In this document: piece after piece, positions 26,328 through 36,464 of the stretch | Position numbering within the stretch: position 1 is the first letter of the stretch | How the letters are laid out: every line of letters starts with the position of its first letter | NCBI RefSeq assembly: GCF_000178995.1 | Contig: NZ_ADVZ01000003.1 | Span: forward strand, 186,001 to 250,000 | Length of the DNA stretch: 64,000 nucleotides | From: Afipia sp. 1NLS2 | Lineage (GTDB): Bacteria; Pseudomonadota; Alphaproteobacteria; Rhizobiales; Xanthobacteraceae | Direction: 5' to 3' | The notes under the pieces: model-generated | What the model was told of the DNA's origin: nothing | The model's database searches: none | What the model saw: only the letters and a program-made list of their open reading frames with translations | Made by a program: the position numbers and the translations under genes

Positions 26328-26780
26328 ATGGGCATGAGCATGGGCGGGGGAGCAGGCGGTGGCGGCCGGCGCCGTCATCAGCGCGCCAGTGTCATGGCCG
26401 AGATCAACGTCACGCCGATGGTGGACGTGATGCTCGTGCTGCTCATCATCTTCATGGTGTCCGCGCCGCTGCTCACGGTTGGCGTGCCGCTCGACCTGCC
26501 GCAGACCGCGGCCAAGAGCCTTGATCAGGACAAGGAGCCGCTGACGCTGTCGGTGCAAGTGTCTGGCAAGATCTTCCTCAACAACACCGAAATTTCCGCC
26601 GACGAGTTGGTGCCGAAGCTGAAGGCCATCACCGATGCGCGCGGGGGCACCGAGGAACGCATCTTCGTGCGCGGCGACACCAAAGCCGACTACGGCACGA
26701 TCATGAAGGTGATGGGCCGCCTGTCGGCTGCCGGGTTCAAGCGTGTTGCTCTGGTCACCGAGGTCGAGCAGGGGAGCTGA
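26328..26780 (+). CDS. tolR: Tol-Pal system protein TolR
   Basis: The 150-residue protein has a glycine-rich start and one transmembrane helix, MAEINVTPMVDVMLVLLIIFMVSAPLL, in which the aspartate of MVDVMLVLLIIFM is the proton-binding residue. A periplasmic ExbD/TolR domain ends in FKRVALVTE. It follows tolQ after 24 bases, and tolA starts one base after its stop. Confidence 0.95.
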   Translation: MGMSMGGGAGGGGRRRHQRASVMAEINVTPMVDVMLVLLIIFMVSAPLLTVGVPLDLPQTAAKSLDQDKEPLTLSVQVSGKIFLNNTEISADELVPKLKAITDARGGTEERIFVRGDTKADYGTIMKVMGRLSAAGFKRVALVTEVEQGS

Positions 26781-26781
26781 C

Positions 26782-27723
26782 GTGAAAATCGACCGGACAC
26801 TTGCCGCGTCTGTCGCTTTGCACGCTCTGGTAATTTCCTGGGGGCTGATCTCGTTTTCGACCAAGATGTACGAGATGACTCCCGAGGAGTCATTGCCCGT
26901 CGACATCATTTCCGCCGATCAGTTCGCCAAGGTCACGCAGGGCATCAAGACCGGCAAGAAGGAAAGCGTAAAGCCGCTGGTCGAGAAGGTCGCCGATGCG
27001 ACGCCGCCACAGGACGATCCGGTCGGCAAGATCGAGGACAAGAAGCCTCCGGTCGTGACCGACACCGCGCCCGAGCCGCCGCCGAAGCCCGTCGAAAAGC
27101 CGGTCGAGAAAAAGCCGGAGCCGCCGAAGCCTGTCGCGCAAGAGAAGCCGAAGGAAGAAACCAAGCCGGCGGAAAAGAAGCCCGACCCGGCGAAGGTCGA
27201 TCCCATCGCCGAAGCGCTGAAGAAGGAGCAGGCGAAGAAGCCTGAGCCGAAGAAACAGCAGGCGCAGGCGAAGCCGACTCCGCCGCCGAAGGAAAAGCAC
27301 GAGCGCGTGTTCGATCAGACCAAGATCGCCGCACTTCTCGACAAGCGCGATCCGACGCGGCAGTCGATGACCGGGTCGGAATTGAATTCGCAGGCCGCGC
27401 TCGGCCTCTCGCACGGCCGTTCCGCCGACAATTCGGCGACCTGGGGCGCGATGTTCAAGCAGCAGGTGGAGCGTTGCTGGAAGAAGCCGTATGGCGGCAT
27501 CGAGGCACAACAGATTCAGGCGAGCTTCGATGTCCGCCTGAAGCAGGACGGCACGCTTGAGGCGATGCCGGTGCCGCTGCCCGGCAGCAACACGCCGTAT
27601 TTCCGCGTCTATCAGGAAAGCGCGCGCCGCGCGATCATCGAATGCCAGCCTTACAAGCTGCCGCCGTCATTCTTCAACGAATGGAAATTCTTCGAACCCG
27701 TTTTCACCGAACGTACGTCTTAA
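26782..27723 (+). CDS. tolA: Tol-Pal system protein TolA
   Basis: The 313-residue protein starts at a GTG right after tolR (GGGGAG upstream). An N-terminal helix (about residues 6-28) anchors it to TolQR. Residues of about 55 to 175 are dominated by proline, lysine and glutamate repeats that form the periplasm-spanning arm. The C-terminal part (about 205-313) is a TonB/TolA-like domain with [22 protein letters not shown], which contacts Pal and TolB. The repeat-rich arm explains the biased base composition at 27000-27300. Confidence 0.9.
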   Translation: MKIDRTLAASVALHALVISWGLISFSTKMYEMTPEESLPVDIISADQFAKVTQGIKTGKKESVKPLVEKVADATPPQDDPVGKIEDKKPPVVTDTAPEPPPKPVEKPVEKKPEPPKPVAQEKPKEETKPAEKKPDPAKVDPIAEALKKEQAKKPEPKKQQAQAKPTPPPKEKHERVFDQTKIAALLDKRDPTRQSMTGSELNSQAALGLSHGRSADNSATWGAMFKQQVERCWKKPYGGIEAQQIQASFDVRLKQDGTLEAMPVPLPGSNTPYFRVYQESARRAIIECQPYKLPPSFFNEWKFFEPVFTERTS

Positions 27724-27761
27724 AAAAAAGCCGCGTGATGCACGCGCAGGAACATGATCCG

Positions 27762-29105
27762 ATGAGCAAGGACGATGGTACGCCTATGACATTCAAGATG
27801 ACGCGCCGGCAATTGGTCGGCGCAACAGCGGCTGGCCTTGCGGCTGCGCCGCTCGCCAAGGCGTTCGCGCAGGTCCGTGTTCAGGTCGATCAGGGCAACT
27901 TCCAGCCGATCCCGATTGCGATTCCGAATTTCGTCGCGGGCGGTCAGGGCGATGGCGAGGTCAGTGCAGGCATCGCGTCGGTCATCACCAACAACCTCAA
28001 GCGCAGCGGTCTGTTCGCGCCGATCGATCAGGCGGCCTATATCGAGCGTATCTCCAACATTGATGTGCCGCCGCAGTTTCCGAGCTGGCGGCAGATCAAC
28101 GCGCAGGCGCTGGTTACCGGTCGCGCCACGCGGCAGAGCGACGGACGCCTCAAGGCGGAATTCCGCCTGTGGGACGTGCCGGCTGCGCAGCAACTCACCG
28201 GCCAGCAATATTTCACCTCGCCGGAATCCTGGCGGCGGGTGGCTCACATCATCTCCGATCAGATCTACGAGCGTCTCACCGGCGAGAAGGGCTATTTCGA
28301 CAGCCGCGTGGTGTTCGTCGACGAGTCCGGCCCGGCGCAGCGCCGCGTCAAGCGTCTTACGATAATGGATCAGGACGGCGCCAACGTGCGCTATCTCACG
28401 CGCGGCGCCGATCTGGTGCTGACGCCGCGGTTCTCGCCGTCCACGCAGGAAATCACCTACATGGAATTCGGCGGCGGCGATCCGCGCGTCTATCTGTTCA
28501 ACGTCGAGACCGGCCAGCGCGAAATCGTCGGCAACTTTCCCGGTATGTCGTTCGCCCCGCGCTTTTCTCCGGACGGCCAGCGCATCATCATGAGCCTGCA
28601 GCAGGGCGGCAATTCCAACCTCTATGTGATGGATCTGCGCTCGAAGTCGACCACGCGCCTGACCGATACGCCCGCGATCGACACCTCGCCGTCTTACGCG
28701 CCGGACGGTTCGCGCATCTGCTTCGAGAGCGACCGTGGCGGCAAGCCGCAAATCTATGTGATGGCGGCGGGCGGCGGCGCGGCGCAACGCATCTCGTTCG
28801 GCGACGGCAGCTACTCCACGCCGGTGTGGTCGCCGCGCGGCGACTACATTGCTTTCACCAAGCAGGGCGGTGGCCAGTTCGCCATCGGCATCATGAAGCC
28901 GGACGGCTCGGGCGAGCGCATCCTCACATCGGGCTTCCATAATGAAGGTCCGACCTTCGCGCCGAACGGCCGCGTGGTGATGTTCTTCCGCGATCTTGGC
29001 GCGGGCCCTCATCTGTTCACCGTGGATATTTCGGGCCGCAACGAACTTCAGGTTCCGACGCCGGGCTTCGCGTCCGATCCAGCCTGGTCGCCGCTGTTGT
29101 CCTGA
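27762..29105 (+). CDS. tolB: Tol-Pal system beta-propeller protein TolB
   Basis: The 447-residue periplasmic protein has a TolB N-terminal domain ([13 protein letters not shown]) and six WD40-like blades with the repeats [25 protein letters not shown] and [23 protein letters not shown]. It binds Pal and is displaced by TolA. The start at 27762 has AGGAA about ten bases upstream; ATGs at 27738, 27786 and 27798 are alternatives. The signal peptide contains [23 protein letters not shown], a twin-arginine-like motif, where Sec export is usual for TolB. Confidence 0.94.
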   Translation: MSKDDGTPMTFKMTRRQLVGATAAGLAAAPLAKAFAQVRVQVDQGNFQPIPIAIPNFVAGGQGDGEVSAGIASVITNNLKRSGLFAPIDQAAYIERISNIDVPPQFPSWRQINAQALVTGRATRQSDGRLKAEFRLWDVPAAQQLTGQQYFTSPESWRRVAHIISDQIYERLTGEKGYFDSRVVFVDESGPAQRRVKRLTIMDQDGANVRYLTRGADLVLTPRFSPSTQEITYMEFGGGDPRVYLFNVETGQREIVGNFPGMSFAPRFSPDGQRIIMSLQQGGNSNLYVMDLRSKSTTRLTDTPAIDTSPSYAPDGSRICFESDRGGKPQIYVMAAGGGAAQRISFGDGSYSTPVWSPRGDYIAFTKQGGGQFAIGIMKPDGSGERILTSGFHNEGPTFAPNGRVVMFFRDLGAGPHLFTVDISGRNELQVPTPGFASDPAWSPLLS

Positions 29106-29125
29106 TCCGGACACAGCGGCGCGTC

Positions 29126-29176
29126 CTTCAGGTCACGTCTCCGCATAATCGTCTGGGAACTGCGGAGGTCCTGAAG
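29126..29176 (+). other. Two-step hairpin between tolB and pal
   Basis: CTTCAGG and CCTGAAG form an outer stem, CTCCGCA and TGCGGAG an inner stem, with a small internal loop and a 15-base apical loop. There is no U-run. It may act in mRNA processing or in the differential expression of pal. The rest of the 234-base gap holds only a CGCTT-AACC-AAGCG dyad near 29279. Confidence 0.6.
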
Positions 29177-29339
29177 TGGCGCCATATTTACACCCTATTA
29201 ACCATCGCCATTGCTTTAAGCGATTCAGTGGCATTTGAGGGGCTTTGGCAACGGCTCATCAAGGTTGACGGAACGTTCGCTTAACCAAGCGGGCGTAGAC
29301 CGAAATCTGTTCAAAAAACCCGAGCGTGGAGGCTCCGGA

Positions 29340-29828
29340 ATGTTCTCCCAAATGCGTATCCTCCAGGGATTCAAATTCGCGGCCGTGCTGGCCGTGGCCC
29401 TTTCGATGGGCGCTTGCGCCAACAAGAACGGCGACCTGAACGGTATGGCCGGCGCGGCGACGCCAGGCAGCCAGCAGGACTTCGTGGTCAATGTCGGCGA
29501 TCGCGTGTTCTTCGACAGCGACCAGACCGAACTGTCGCAGCAGGCGATCAACACCCTCGAAAAGCAGGCTCAGTGGCTACAGCAGTATCCGCGCTACACC
29601 TTCACCATCGAGGGACACGCGGACGAGCGCGGCACGCGTGAATACAACATCGCGCTCGGCGCCAAGCGCGCCCAGTCGGTGCGTAACTTCCTGGTGTCGC
29701 GTGGCATCAGCGCCAGCCGCATGCGCACGATCTCCTACGGCAAGGAGCGTCCGGTGGCGGTGTGTAACGATATCTCCTGCTGGTCGCAGAACCGCCGCGC
29801 TGTGACGGTGCTCAACGCCAGTTCTTAA
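29340..29828 (+). CDS. pal: Peptidoglycan-associated lipoprotein Pal
   Basis: The 162-residue lipoprotein starts after GGAGG. Its signal sequence ends in LSMGAC, so C26 or its neighbour would be lipidated and the protein anchored in the outer membrane. The rest is an OmpA-like domain with RVFFDSDQTELSQQAINTLEKQ, IEGHADERGTREYNIALGAKRA and a final QNRRAVTVL. Pal bridges outer membrane and peptidoglycan and is the target of TolAB. It is 234 bases after tolB, so it may have its own promoter. Confidence 0.95.
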   Translation: MFSQMRILQGFKFAAVLAVALSMGACANKNGDLNGMAGAATPGSQQDFVVNVGDRVFFDSDQTELSQQAINTLEKQAQWLQQYPRYTFTIEGHADERGTREYNIALGAKRAQSVRNFLVSRGISASRMRTISYGKERPVAVCNDISCWSQNRRAVTVLNASS

Positions 29829-29856
29829 GTTTCCGGGGGCTCACCGGGGATGAAAG

Positions 29857-29880
29857 CGGCGCCTTCGGGCGCCGTTTTTT
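29857..29880 (+). terminator. Terminator after pal
   Basis: CGGCGCC and GGCGCCG pair around a TTCG tetraloop and are followed by TTTTTTG. Confidence 0.92.
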
Positions 29881-29968
29881 GTTTGTGGCAAGGAGGCGGG
29901 GCCTGTCGGCAGTCACATTTTTGGCGTAGTAAAACTCTCATCCTGCACGGCCCCATTTCAGGGCGGGA

Positions 29969-31000
29969 ATGAAGAATCAAATCGCCAAGAACGAAATCGC
30001 CATGTCATCGAAATTGAAAACTGCCGTCGCAGCGGGGTTGGCCTGCGGGTTCGTTGTTCTGTCGCCTCTTGCGCTGCCGATGCAGGCGCACGCGCAATAC
30101 GACAACGATTCTCAGGGCGATCCCCAGATGGAGATCGACCGGCTGTCCGACCAGTTGCGCAAGCTGACCGGTCAGAATGAGGAATTGCAGCACCGCAATC
30201 AGGTTCTCGAAGAGCAGCTTCGCCAGTTGCAGGGCGGGGCAGCGCCGGGCGCACCTGCCGCGCGGGGGCCTGCGAATGCGGGGCCCGCGCCGTATCAGAA
30301 TCAGAACCCGCAATATCAGCAGCCGCAACAGCCGGCCTATCAGGGTCAGCAGGGCACGCCGATCACCACGCCGTATAATGATGGGCAGGCGCCAGCGCCC
30401 GGCCGTCGTGGCGATGCATTCGATCCGAACCAGAACCCGAGCGCGCCTGGTGCGCCGCGCGCCCTCGGCAGCATGCGGGGTCAATCCAATTATACGGAGC
30501 CGGGGGCTGCGCCGGGCGCACCGATGAATCTTGAGAACAACAACTACGGCAACAACAGCGGCGCTGCCGCAGCGCCGCCCAGCCCAAGCGGCGGGCTAAC
30601 CACGGCGCCGCCGACAAGGTCGCCGAAGGACGAGTTCGATCTCGGTCTCGGCTACATGCAGCACAAGGATTACGGGCTCGCCGAAGAAACCATGCGCAAT
30701 TTCACGGTGAAGTATCCGAGCGACCGGCTCGTCGGGGATGCGCAATACTGGCTCGGCGAGAGCCTGTATCAGCGCAAGAAGTATCGCGAGGCGGCGGAGG
30801 CGTTTCTGGCCGTGACTTCGAAATACGACAAGTCCGCCAAGGCGCCGGATGCGATGCTGCGATTGGGTGAATCGCTTGCCGCGCTGAAGGAAAAGGATGC
30901 CGCCTGTGCAGCATTCGGTGAAGTTATGCGGAAATATCCGCGGGCATCAAACAGCGTGAAGCAAGGTGTCGCGCGTGGACAAAAACGCTCCGGTTGCTGA
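29969..31000 (+). CDS. cpoB: CpoB/YbgF, cell division coordinator of the Tol-Pal system
   Basis: The 343-residue periplasmic protein has a signal peptide (LACGFVVLSPLALPMQAHA), an N-terminal coiled coil (about residues 52-90, MEIDRLSDQLRKLTGQNEELQHRNQVLEEQLRQL), a long proline-, glutamine- and glycine-rich linker of more than 100 residues, and a C-terminal TPR domain (DEFDLGLGYMQHKDYGLAEETM to the end). CpoB links Tol-Pal to peptidoglycan synthesis. The ATG at 29969 follows GGGCGGG; a second at 30002 lacks a site. It overlaps tilS by 35 bases. Confidence 0.92.
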   Translation: MKNQIAKNEIAMSSKLKTAVAAGLACGFVVLSPLALPMQAHAQYDNDSQGDPQMEIDRLSDQLRKLTGQNEELQHRNQVLEEQLRQLQGGAAPGAPAARGPANAGPAPYQNQNPQYQQPQQPAYQGQQGTPITTPYNDGQAPAPGRRGDAFDPNQNPSAPGAPRALGSMRGQSNYTEPGAAPGAPMNLENNNYGNNSGAAAAPPSPSGGLTTAPPTRSPKDEFDLGLGYMQHKDYGLAEETMRNFTVKYPSDRLVGDAQYWLGESLYQRKKYREAAEAFLAVTSKYDKSAKAPDAMLRLGESLAALKEKDAACAAFGEVMRKYPRASNSVKQGVARGQKRSGC

Positions 31001-32018
31001 ACCTATCTCGGCGCAGGAGGCCCGGCATCTGTTTGCCGGATGGAAGCGGATTCCGGCGCTGGTGCTGGCCGTCTCGGGCGGTCCGGATAGCGTGGCGCTG
31101 TTGTGGCTCGCCGCGCGCTGGCGCAAATCGCTCAAGAACGGTCCCGATCTTCTTGCGGTGACGGTGGATCACGGATTGCGGGCGGCCGCCGCGCACGAGG
31201 CTCGCAATGTGAAGCGGCTGGCGTCCTCGCTCGGCATCACCCATCGCATCCTGTCCTGGCGCGGCCCGAAACCGAAAACCGGCGTGCCGCGCGCCGCGCG
31301 TGACGCACGCTACGAACTGCTTGCCCGCGCGGCGCGATCAGCGTCGGCGGTGGCGATCGTCACCGCTCACACCCAGGACGATCAGGCGGAAACCGTTCTG
31401 ATGCGGCTGTCGCGCGGCAGCGGCATCACCGGCCTCGCCGGCATGGCGATGCAGACGGAACGGCACGGCGTCGGGCTATTGCGTCCGTTCCTCGAAATTC
31501 CGAAGGCGCGGCTGGTGGCGACGCTCGATCGCGCCAAAGTCGTTTATGCCGATGACCCCACCAATCACGATCCCGCCTACACGCGCTCGCGGCTGCGCGC
31601 CCTGATGCCGGTGCTGGCGTCCGAGGGTGCGGATGCCAGGACATTTTCCCGGCTCGCAATGCGGCTATCACGTGCCGACGCGGCTCTCGAGCGGATGACG
31701 GACGGTGCGGAGCGTTATCTCCGCCTGCGTGGCGGAGGGGGCGGCGGCTTCGATATCTCGCTCTTCTCCACGATGGCCGAGGAAATCCAGGTGCGGCTGC
31801 TTCGCCGCGCGCTGGCGGGTGGGATGACAGCCCATTCGCCGGAGCTGGGGCAGATCGAGACGCTGCTGCGGGCGTTGGCGCAGGCGCGGAGCGAGGGGCG
31901 GCGGTTCAAGCAAAGTCTCGCGGGGATGACGGTGAGCGTCGAGAAGGAGCGGCTTGTGGTTCGTCCGGCGCCACCTCGCCGCGGCGTCCGGCCCGCAGGC
32001 CGGAGCAGCCGCTCTTAA
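30966..32018 (+). CDS. tilS: tRNA(Ile)-lysidine synthase TilS
   Basis: The 350-residue enzyme attaches lysine to C34 of the AUA-reading isoleucine tRNA with ATP. The PP-loop SGGPDSVALLWLAARW lies at about residues 38-53, and the conserved HTQDDQAETVLMRLSRGSGI and RPFLEIPKARL follow. It lacks the long C-terminal domains of the Escherichia coli enzyme, as in many alphaproteobacteria. The GTG at 30966 lies within the end of cpoB, so expression is coupled; a GTG at 30975 is an alternative. Confidence 0.92.
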   Translation: MSRVDKNAPVAEPISAQEARHLFAGWKRIPALVLAVSGGPDSVALLWLAARWRKSLKNGPDLLAVTVDHGLRAAAAHEARNVKRLASSLGITHRILSWRGPKPKTGVPRAARDARYELLARAARSASAVAIVTAHTQDDQAETVLMRLSRGSGITGLAGMAMQTERHGVGLLRPFLEIPKARLVATLDRAKVVYADDPTNHDPAYTRSRLRALMPVLASEGADARTFSRLAMRLSRADAALERMTDGAERYLRLRGGGGGGFDISLFSTMAEEIQVRLLRRALAGGMTAHSPELGQIETLLRALAQARSEGRRFKQSLAGMTVSVEKERLVVRPAPPRRGVRPAGRSSRS

Positions 32019-32215
32019 CCATGCGGCGGTCCGACCATGTGCTGAGTGGCCAAAACCTCCGTAAAAGCCGCAAATTGCGCTAAATAGTCTTGCCCAGTTC
32101 CCTTGGCATTGTGGACAGCGACACATAGATTGGGGCAGGCCGATCAATACCGGCAATCGGACGACATGGATCCAAGGGGTAGGCCCCTGCGTTGCGGGCC
32201 TGTGAAGGATAACGA

Positions 32216-34132
<1,917 letters not shown>

Positions 34133-34160
34133 GCGGCTCGGCCTTCGCTCTCTCATCTTC

Positions 34161-34190
34161 AAAGGCGCAGTATTGAAACTGCGCCTTTTT
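34161..34190 (+). terminator. Terminator after ftsH
   Basis: AAAGGCGCAG and CTGCGCCTTT form a ten-base stem with an eight-base loop, followed by a T-rich stretch to 34194. Confidence 0.9.
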
Positions 34191-34228
34191 CTTTGACCCG
34201 AGCATTTCAACTCATTTGGGAAAGTCCT

Positions 34229-35434
34229 TTGACAGCGGCCACACCCCGGCGGACTCGGTTGCGAGACATTCCCGGCGGCATCTGGGCGCTCGGGTTTGTC
34301 TCCATGCTGATGGATGTCTCCTCGGAGATGATCCATGCGCTGCTGCCGGTCTATCTGGTGACGGTGCTCGGTACCTCCGCGCTCGCCGTCGGCGTGATCG
34401 AGGGCGTGGCGGAGGCGACTGCCTCGATCATGAAGGTATTTTCCGGCGCGCTGTCGGACCGGCTCGGCCAGCGGAAGTGGCTTGCCGCGTTCGGTTATGG
34501 TCTTGCCGCGGCGACGAAGCCGATATTTCCGCTTGCCCCGTCGGTTGGCTGGCTGGTCGCCGCGCGGTTCATCGATCGGATCGGCAAGGGCATTCGCGGC
34601 GCGCCGCGCGATGCATTGGTTGCGGATATCGCGCCTTCTCATTTGCGCGGGGCTAGCTTCGGGTTGCGGCAATCGCTCGACACCGTCGGCGCGTTTCTCG
34701 GGCCGGGTCTCGCGATCGCCCTGATGTGGCTCACCGCAAACCATTTTCAGGCGGTGTTCTGGATTGCCGTCGTTCCGGCGGTGCTCTCGGTTGTCGTGAT
34801 CGTGCTTCTGGTGGACGAGCCCTCGCGCCATGCCGCAACCGGCACGGCCCGCATCCCGCTGAGTGGCGCAGCGCTGCGCAGCCTTGGCACGGCATACTGG
34901 ATCACGGTGGCGATCAGCACGGTGTTTACGCTCGCACGCTTCAGCGAAGCCTTCCTCATCCTGAGGGCGCAGGCGGTAGGCTTGCCGATCTTTCTCGTGC
35001 CGCTCGTGCTGGTGTTGATGAACATCGTCTATGCGCTGACTTCCTACCCAATCGGAGTTCTGTCGGATCGCATGAGCCGCATCGATCTGTTGGCGCTCGG
35101 GCTTGTCGTGCTCATCGCCGCCGATCTTGTGCTGGGACTGGCGACCGGCATCGCCGGGGTTGCCTGCGGCGTTGCGCTGTGGGGCCTGCATATGGGCTGC
35201 ACGCAGGGCGTGGTGAGTGCGATGATCGCCGATACGGCGCCAGCCGAATTGCGTGGCACGGCTTTCGGCGTCGTCAATCTGCTCGGTGGCGTGATGCTAC
35301 TGGTTGCGAGTATTCTAGCGGGGCTGTTGTGGGATAGGGCCGGGGCACAGGCGACTTTTCTGGCGGGCGCAGGTTTTTCGGTCGTCGCTCTTGCCGGTAT
35401 CGCTCTCGCCTACATTCGCCTGCCGCATCGTTGA
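34229..35434 (+). CDS. Major facilitator superfamily transporter
   Basis: The protein of about 401 residues has twelve predicted membrane helices. The loop between helices 2 and 3 reads GALSDRLGQRKWLAAFGYG, the MFS signature D-R-x-G-R/Q-R/K, repeated in weaker form as IGVLSDRMSRIDLLALG in the second half. RFIDRIGKGIRGAPRDALVAD is characteristic of a drug-type subgroup, but the substrate cannot be told. I prefer the TTG at 34229, which follows GGGAAAG; the in-frame TTG at 34193 touches the ftsH terminator. Confidence 0.87.
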   Translation: MTAATPRRTRLRDIPGGIWALGFVSMLMDVSSEMIHALLPVYLVTVLGTSALAVGVIEGVAEATASIMKVFSGALSDRLGQRKWLAAFGYGLAAATKPIFPLAPSVGWLVAARFIDRIGKGIRGAPRDALVADIAPSHLRGASFGLRQSLDTVGAFLGPGLAIALMWLTANHFQAVFWIAVVPAVLSVVVIVLLVDEPSRHAATGTARIPLSGAALRSLGTAYWITVAISTVFTLARFSEAFLILRAQAVGLPIFLVPLVLVLMNIVYALTSYPIGVLSDRMSRIDLLALGLVVLIAADLVLGLATGIAGVACGVALWGLHMGCTQGVVSAMIADTAPAELRGTAFGVVNLLGGVMLLVASILAGLLWDRAGAQATFLAGAGFSVVALAGIALAYIRLPHR

Positions 35435-35536
35435 GCTTCGCCGATATCCCGTTCGGGGCTTCCGGCGAGAGGAGATGCCAGGTGCAAATTTATCCGGGAG
35501 CGTGCGGAAATCCTTGCCATGATATTTGAATTGGTG

Positions 35537-35555
35537 TTCACTCCTTAAAGGAGTG
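35537..35555. promoter_or_regulatory. 19-bp perfect palindrome over the TetR ribosome site
   Basis: TCACTCCTT and AAGGAGTGA are exact reverse complements around one A. The right arm contains the AAGGAG ribosome-binding site of the TetR gene, nine bases before its TTG. It is likely the operator for autoregulation. An mRNA hairpin hiding the ribosome site is also possible. Confidence 0.72.
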
Positions 35556-35563
35556 AGATTTCA

Positions 35564-36238
35564 TTGGTTTATCGCCGTACACATCAAGTTGTGAAACGTC
35601 TGGAAGCGCGTCGCGCCGCCATTCTTGCGGCAGCCCGCGAAACGGCGTCGGAAGGCGGCATGGCGGCGGTTCAGATCGCCCCGGTGGCCGCACGGGCCAA
35701 TGTCGCGGCGGGCACGGTCTATCGCTACTTTCCTTCCAAGGCCGATCTGATTTCAGAATTGATCGCGGATGTCTCCGACAGGGAGTTGATCGCGATCCGC
35801 CGCGCCGCCGATGCCGCGCCGGGACCATCTTCGGCGCTCGCCGCCGCCATCACCACCATTGCCGTTCATGTCGTGTCTCATCGCAAGCTCGCCTGGGGCA
35901 TTCTGGCGGAACCGGTGGACGTTGATGTCAGCGCTTCGCGCCTGACCAGCCGCCGCGCCATCGCCGCCGAACTGGAGCAACGCCTCGAGGCCGCGATCAA
36001 GGCCGGTCATCTGCCCGCGCAGGACACGGCGCTGACCGCGACCGCATTGATCGGTGCGCTGCACGAGGCGCTGGTAGGGCCGCTGGCGATGGACGCAACG
36101 GGCGATGCGACCAAATTGCGCGAGGCGGTGCAGAATATCTCGCTGTTTGCGCTCCGCGCGGCCGGCGTGCTCGATGCGCGCGCCCGAGGGCTGGTCGTTC
36201 AGGCCGTGCTGCCGATCCGGATGGCCGTCGGCGGCTGA
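35564..36238 (+). CDS. TetR-family regulator
   Basis: The 224-residue protein starts at a TTG eleven bases after AAGGAG. The DNA-binding part is KRLEARRAAILAAARETASEGGMAAVQIAPVAARANVAAGTVYRYFPSKADLISEL (about residues 11-66), a standard TetR helix-turn-helix with the GTVYRYFPSKADL end. The rest is a helical ligand domain. A perfect palindrome covers its own ribosome site. The glcDEF operon follows 226 bases downstream and the MFS gene lies upstream; it could control either, but no second copy of the palindrome was found at them. Confidence 0.9.
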   Translation: MVYRRTHQVVKRLEARRAAILAAARETASEGGMAAVQIAPVAARANVAAGTVYRYFPSKADLISELIADVSDRELIAIRRAADAAPGPSSALAAAITTIAVHVVSHRKLAWGILAEPVDVDVSASRLTSRRAIAAELEQRLEAAIKAGHLPAQDTALTATALIGALHEALVGPLAMDATGDATKLREAVQNISLFALRAAGVLDARARGLVVQAVLPIRMAVGG

Positions 36239-36464
36239 CGGGCTGGCGGCGGGGCTGCATTCTTCCTTACATCATGGACTACGGCGGATTCGATCGGCTG
36301 TGGCATCAGCCGGATCATCGGCCTATTGGTGCAACGCAAGGACCTGCGATGCGTCGTATGCAATGCATGCCGCCAAAGGATAACCCGGATTGCCTACCCA
36401 TGGGCGCGACGGCGTGCTTTTGTCAGGTCAGGTTTTGTGCGCGGGATACGCGCGGAGATAGTCC

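Noticed and set aside
27000-27300. Horizontal transfer suggested by odd base composition
   Set aside because: The bias is explained by the proline-lysine-glutamate arm of TolA, which is native to the family.
34193-34228. TTG start of the MFS gene at 34193
   Set aside because: It adjoins the T-run of the ftsH terminator and has no ribosome site; the TTG at 34229 has GGGAAAG.
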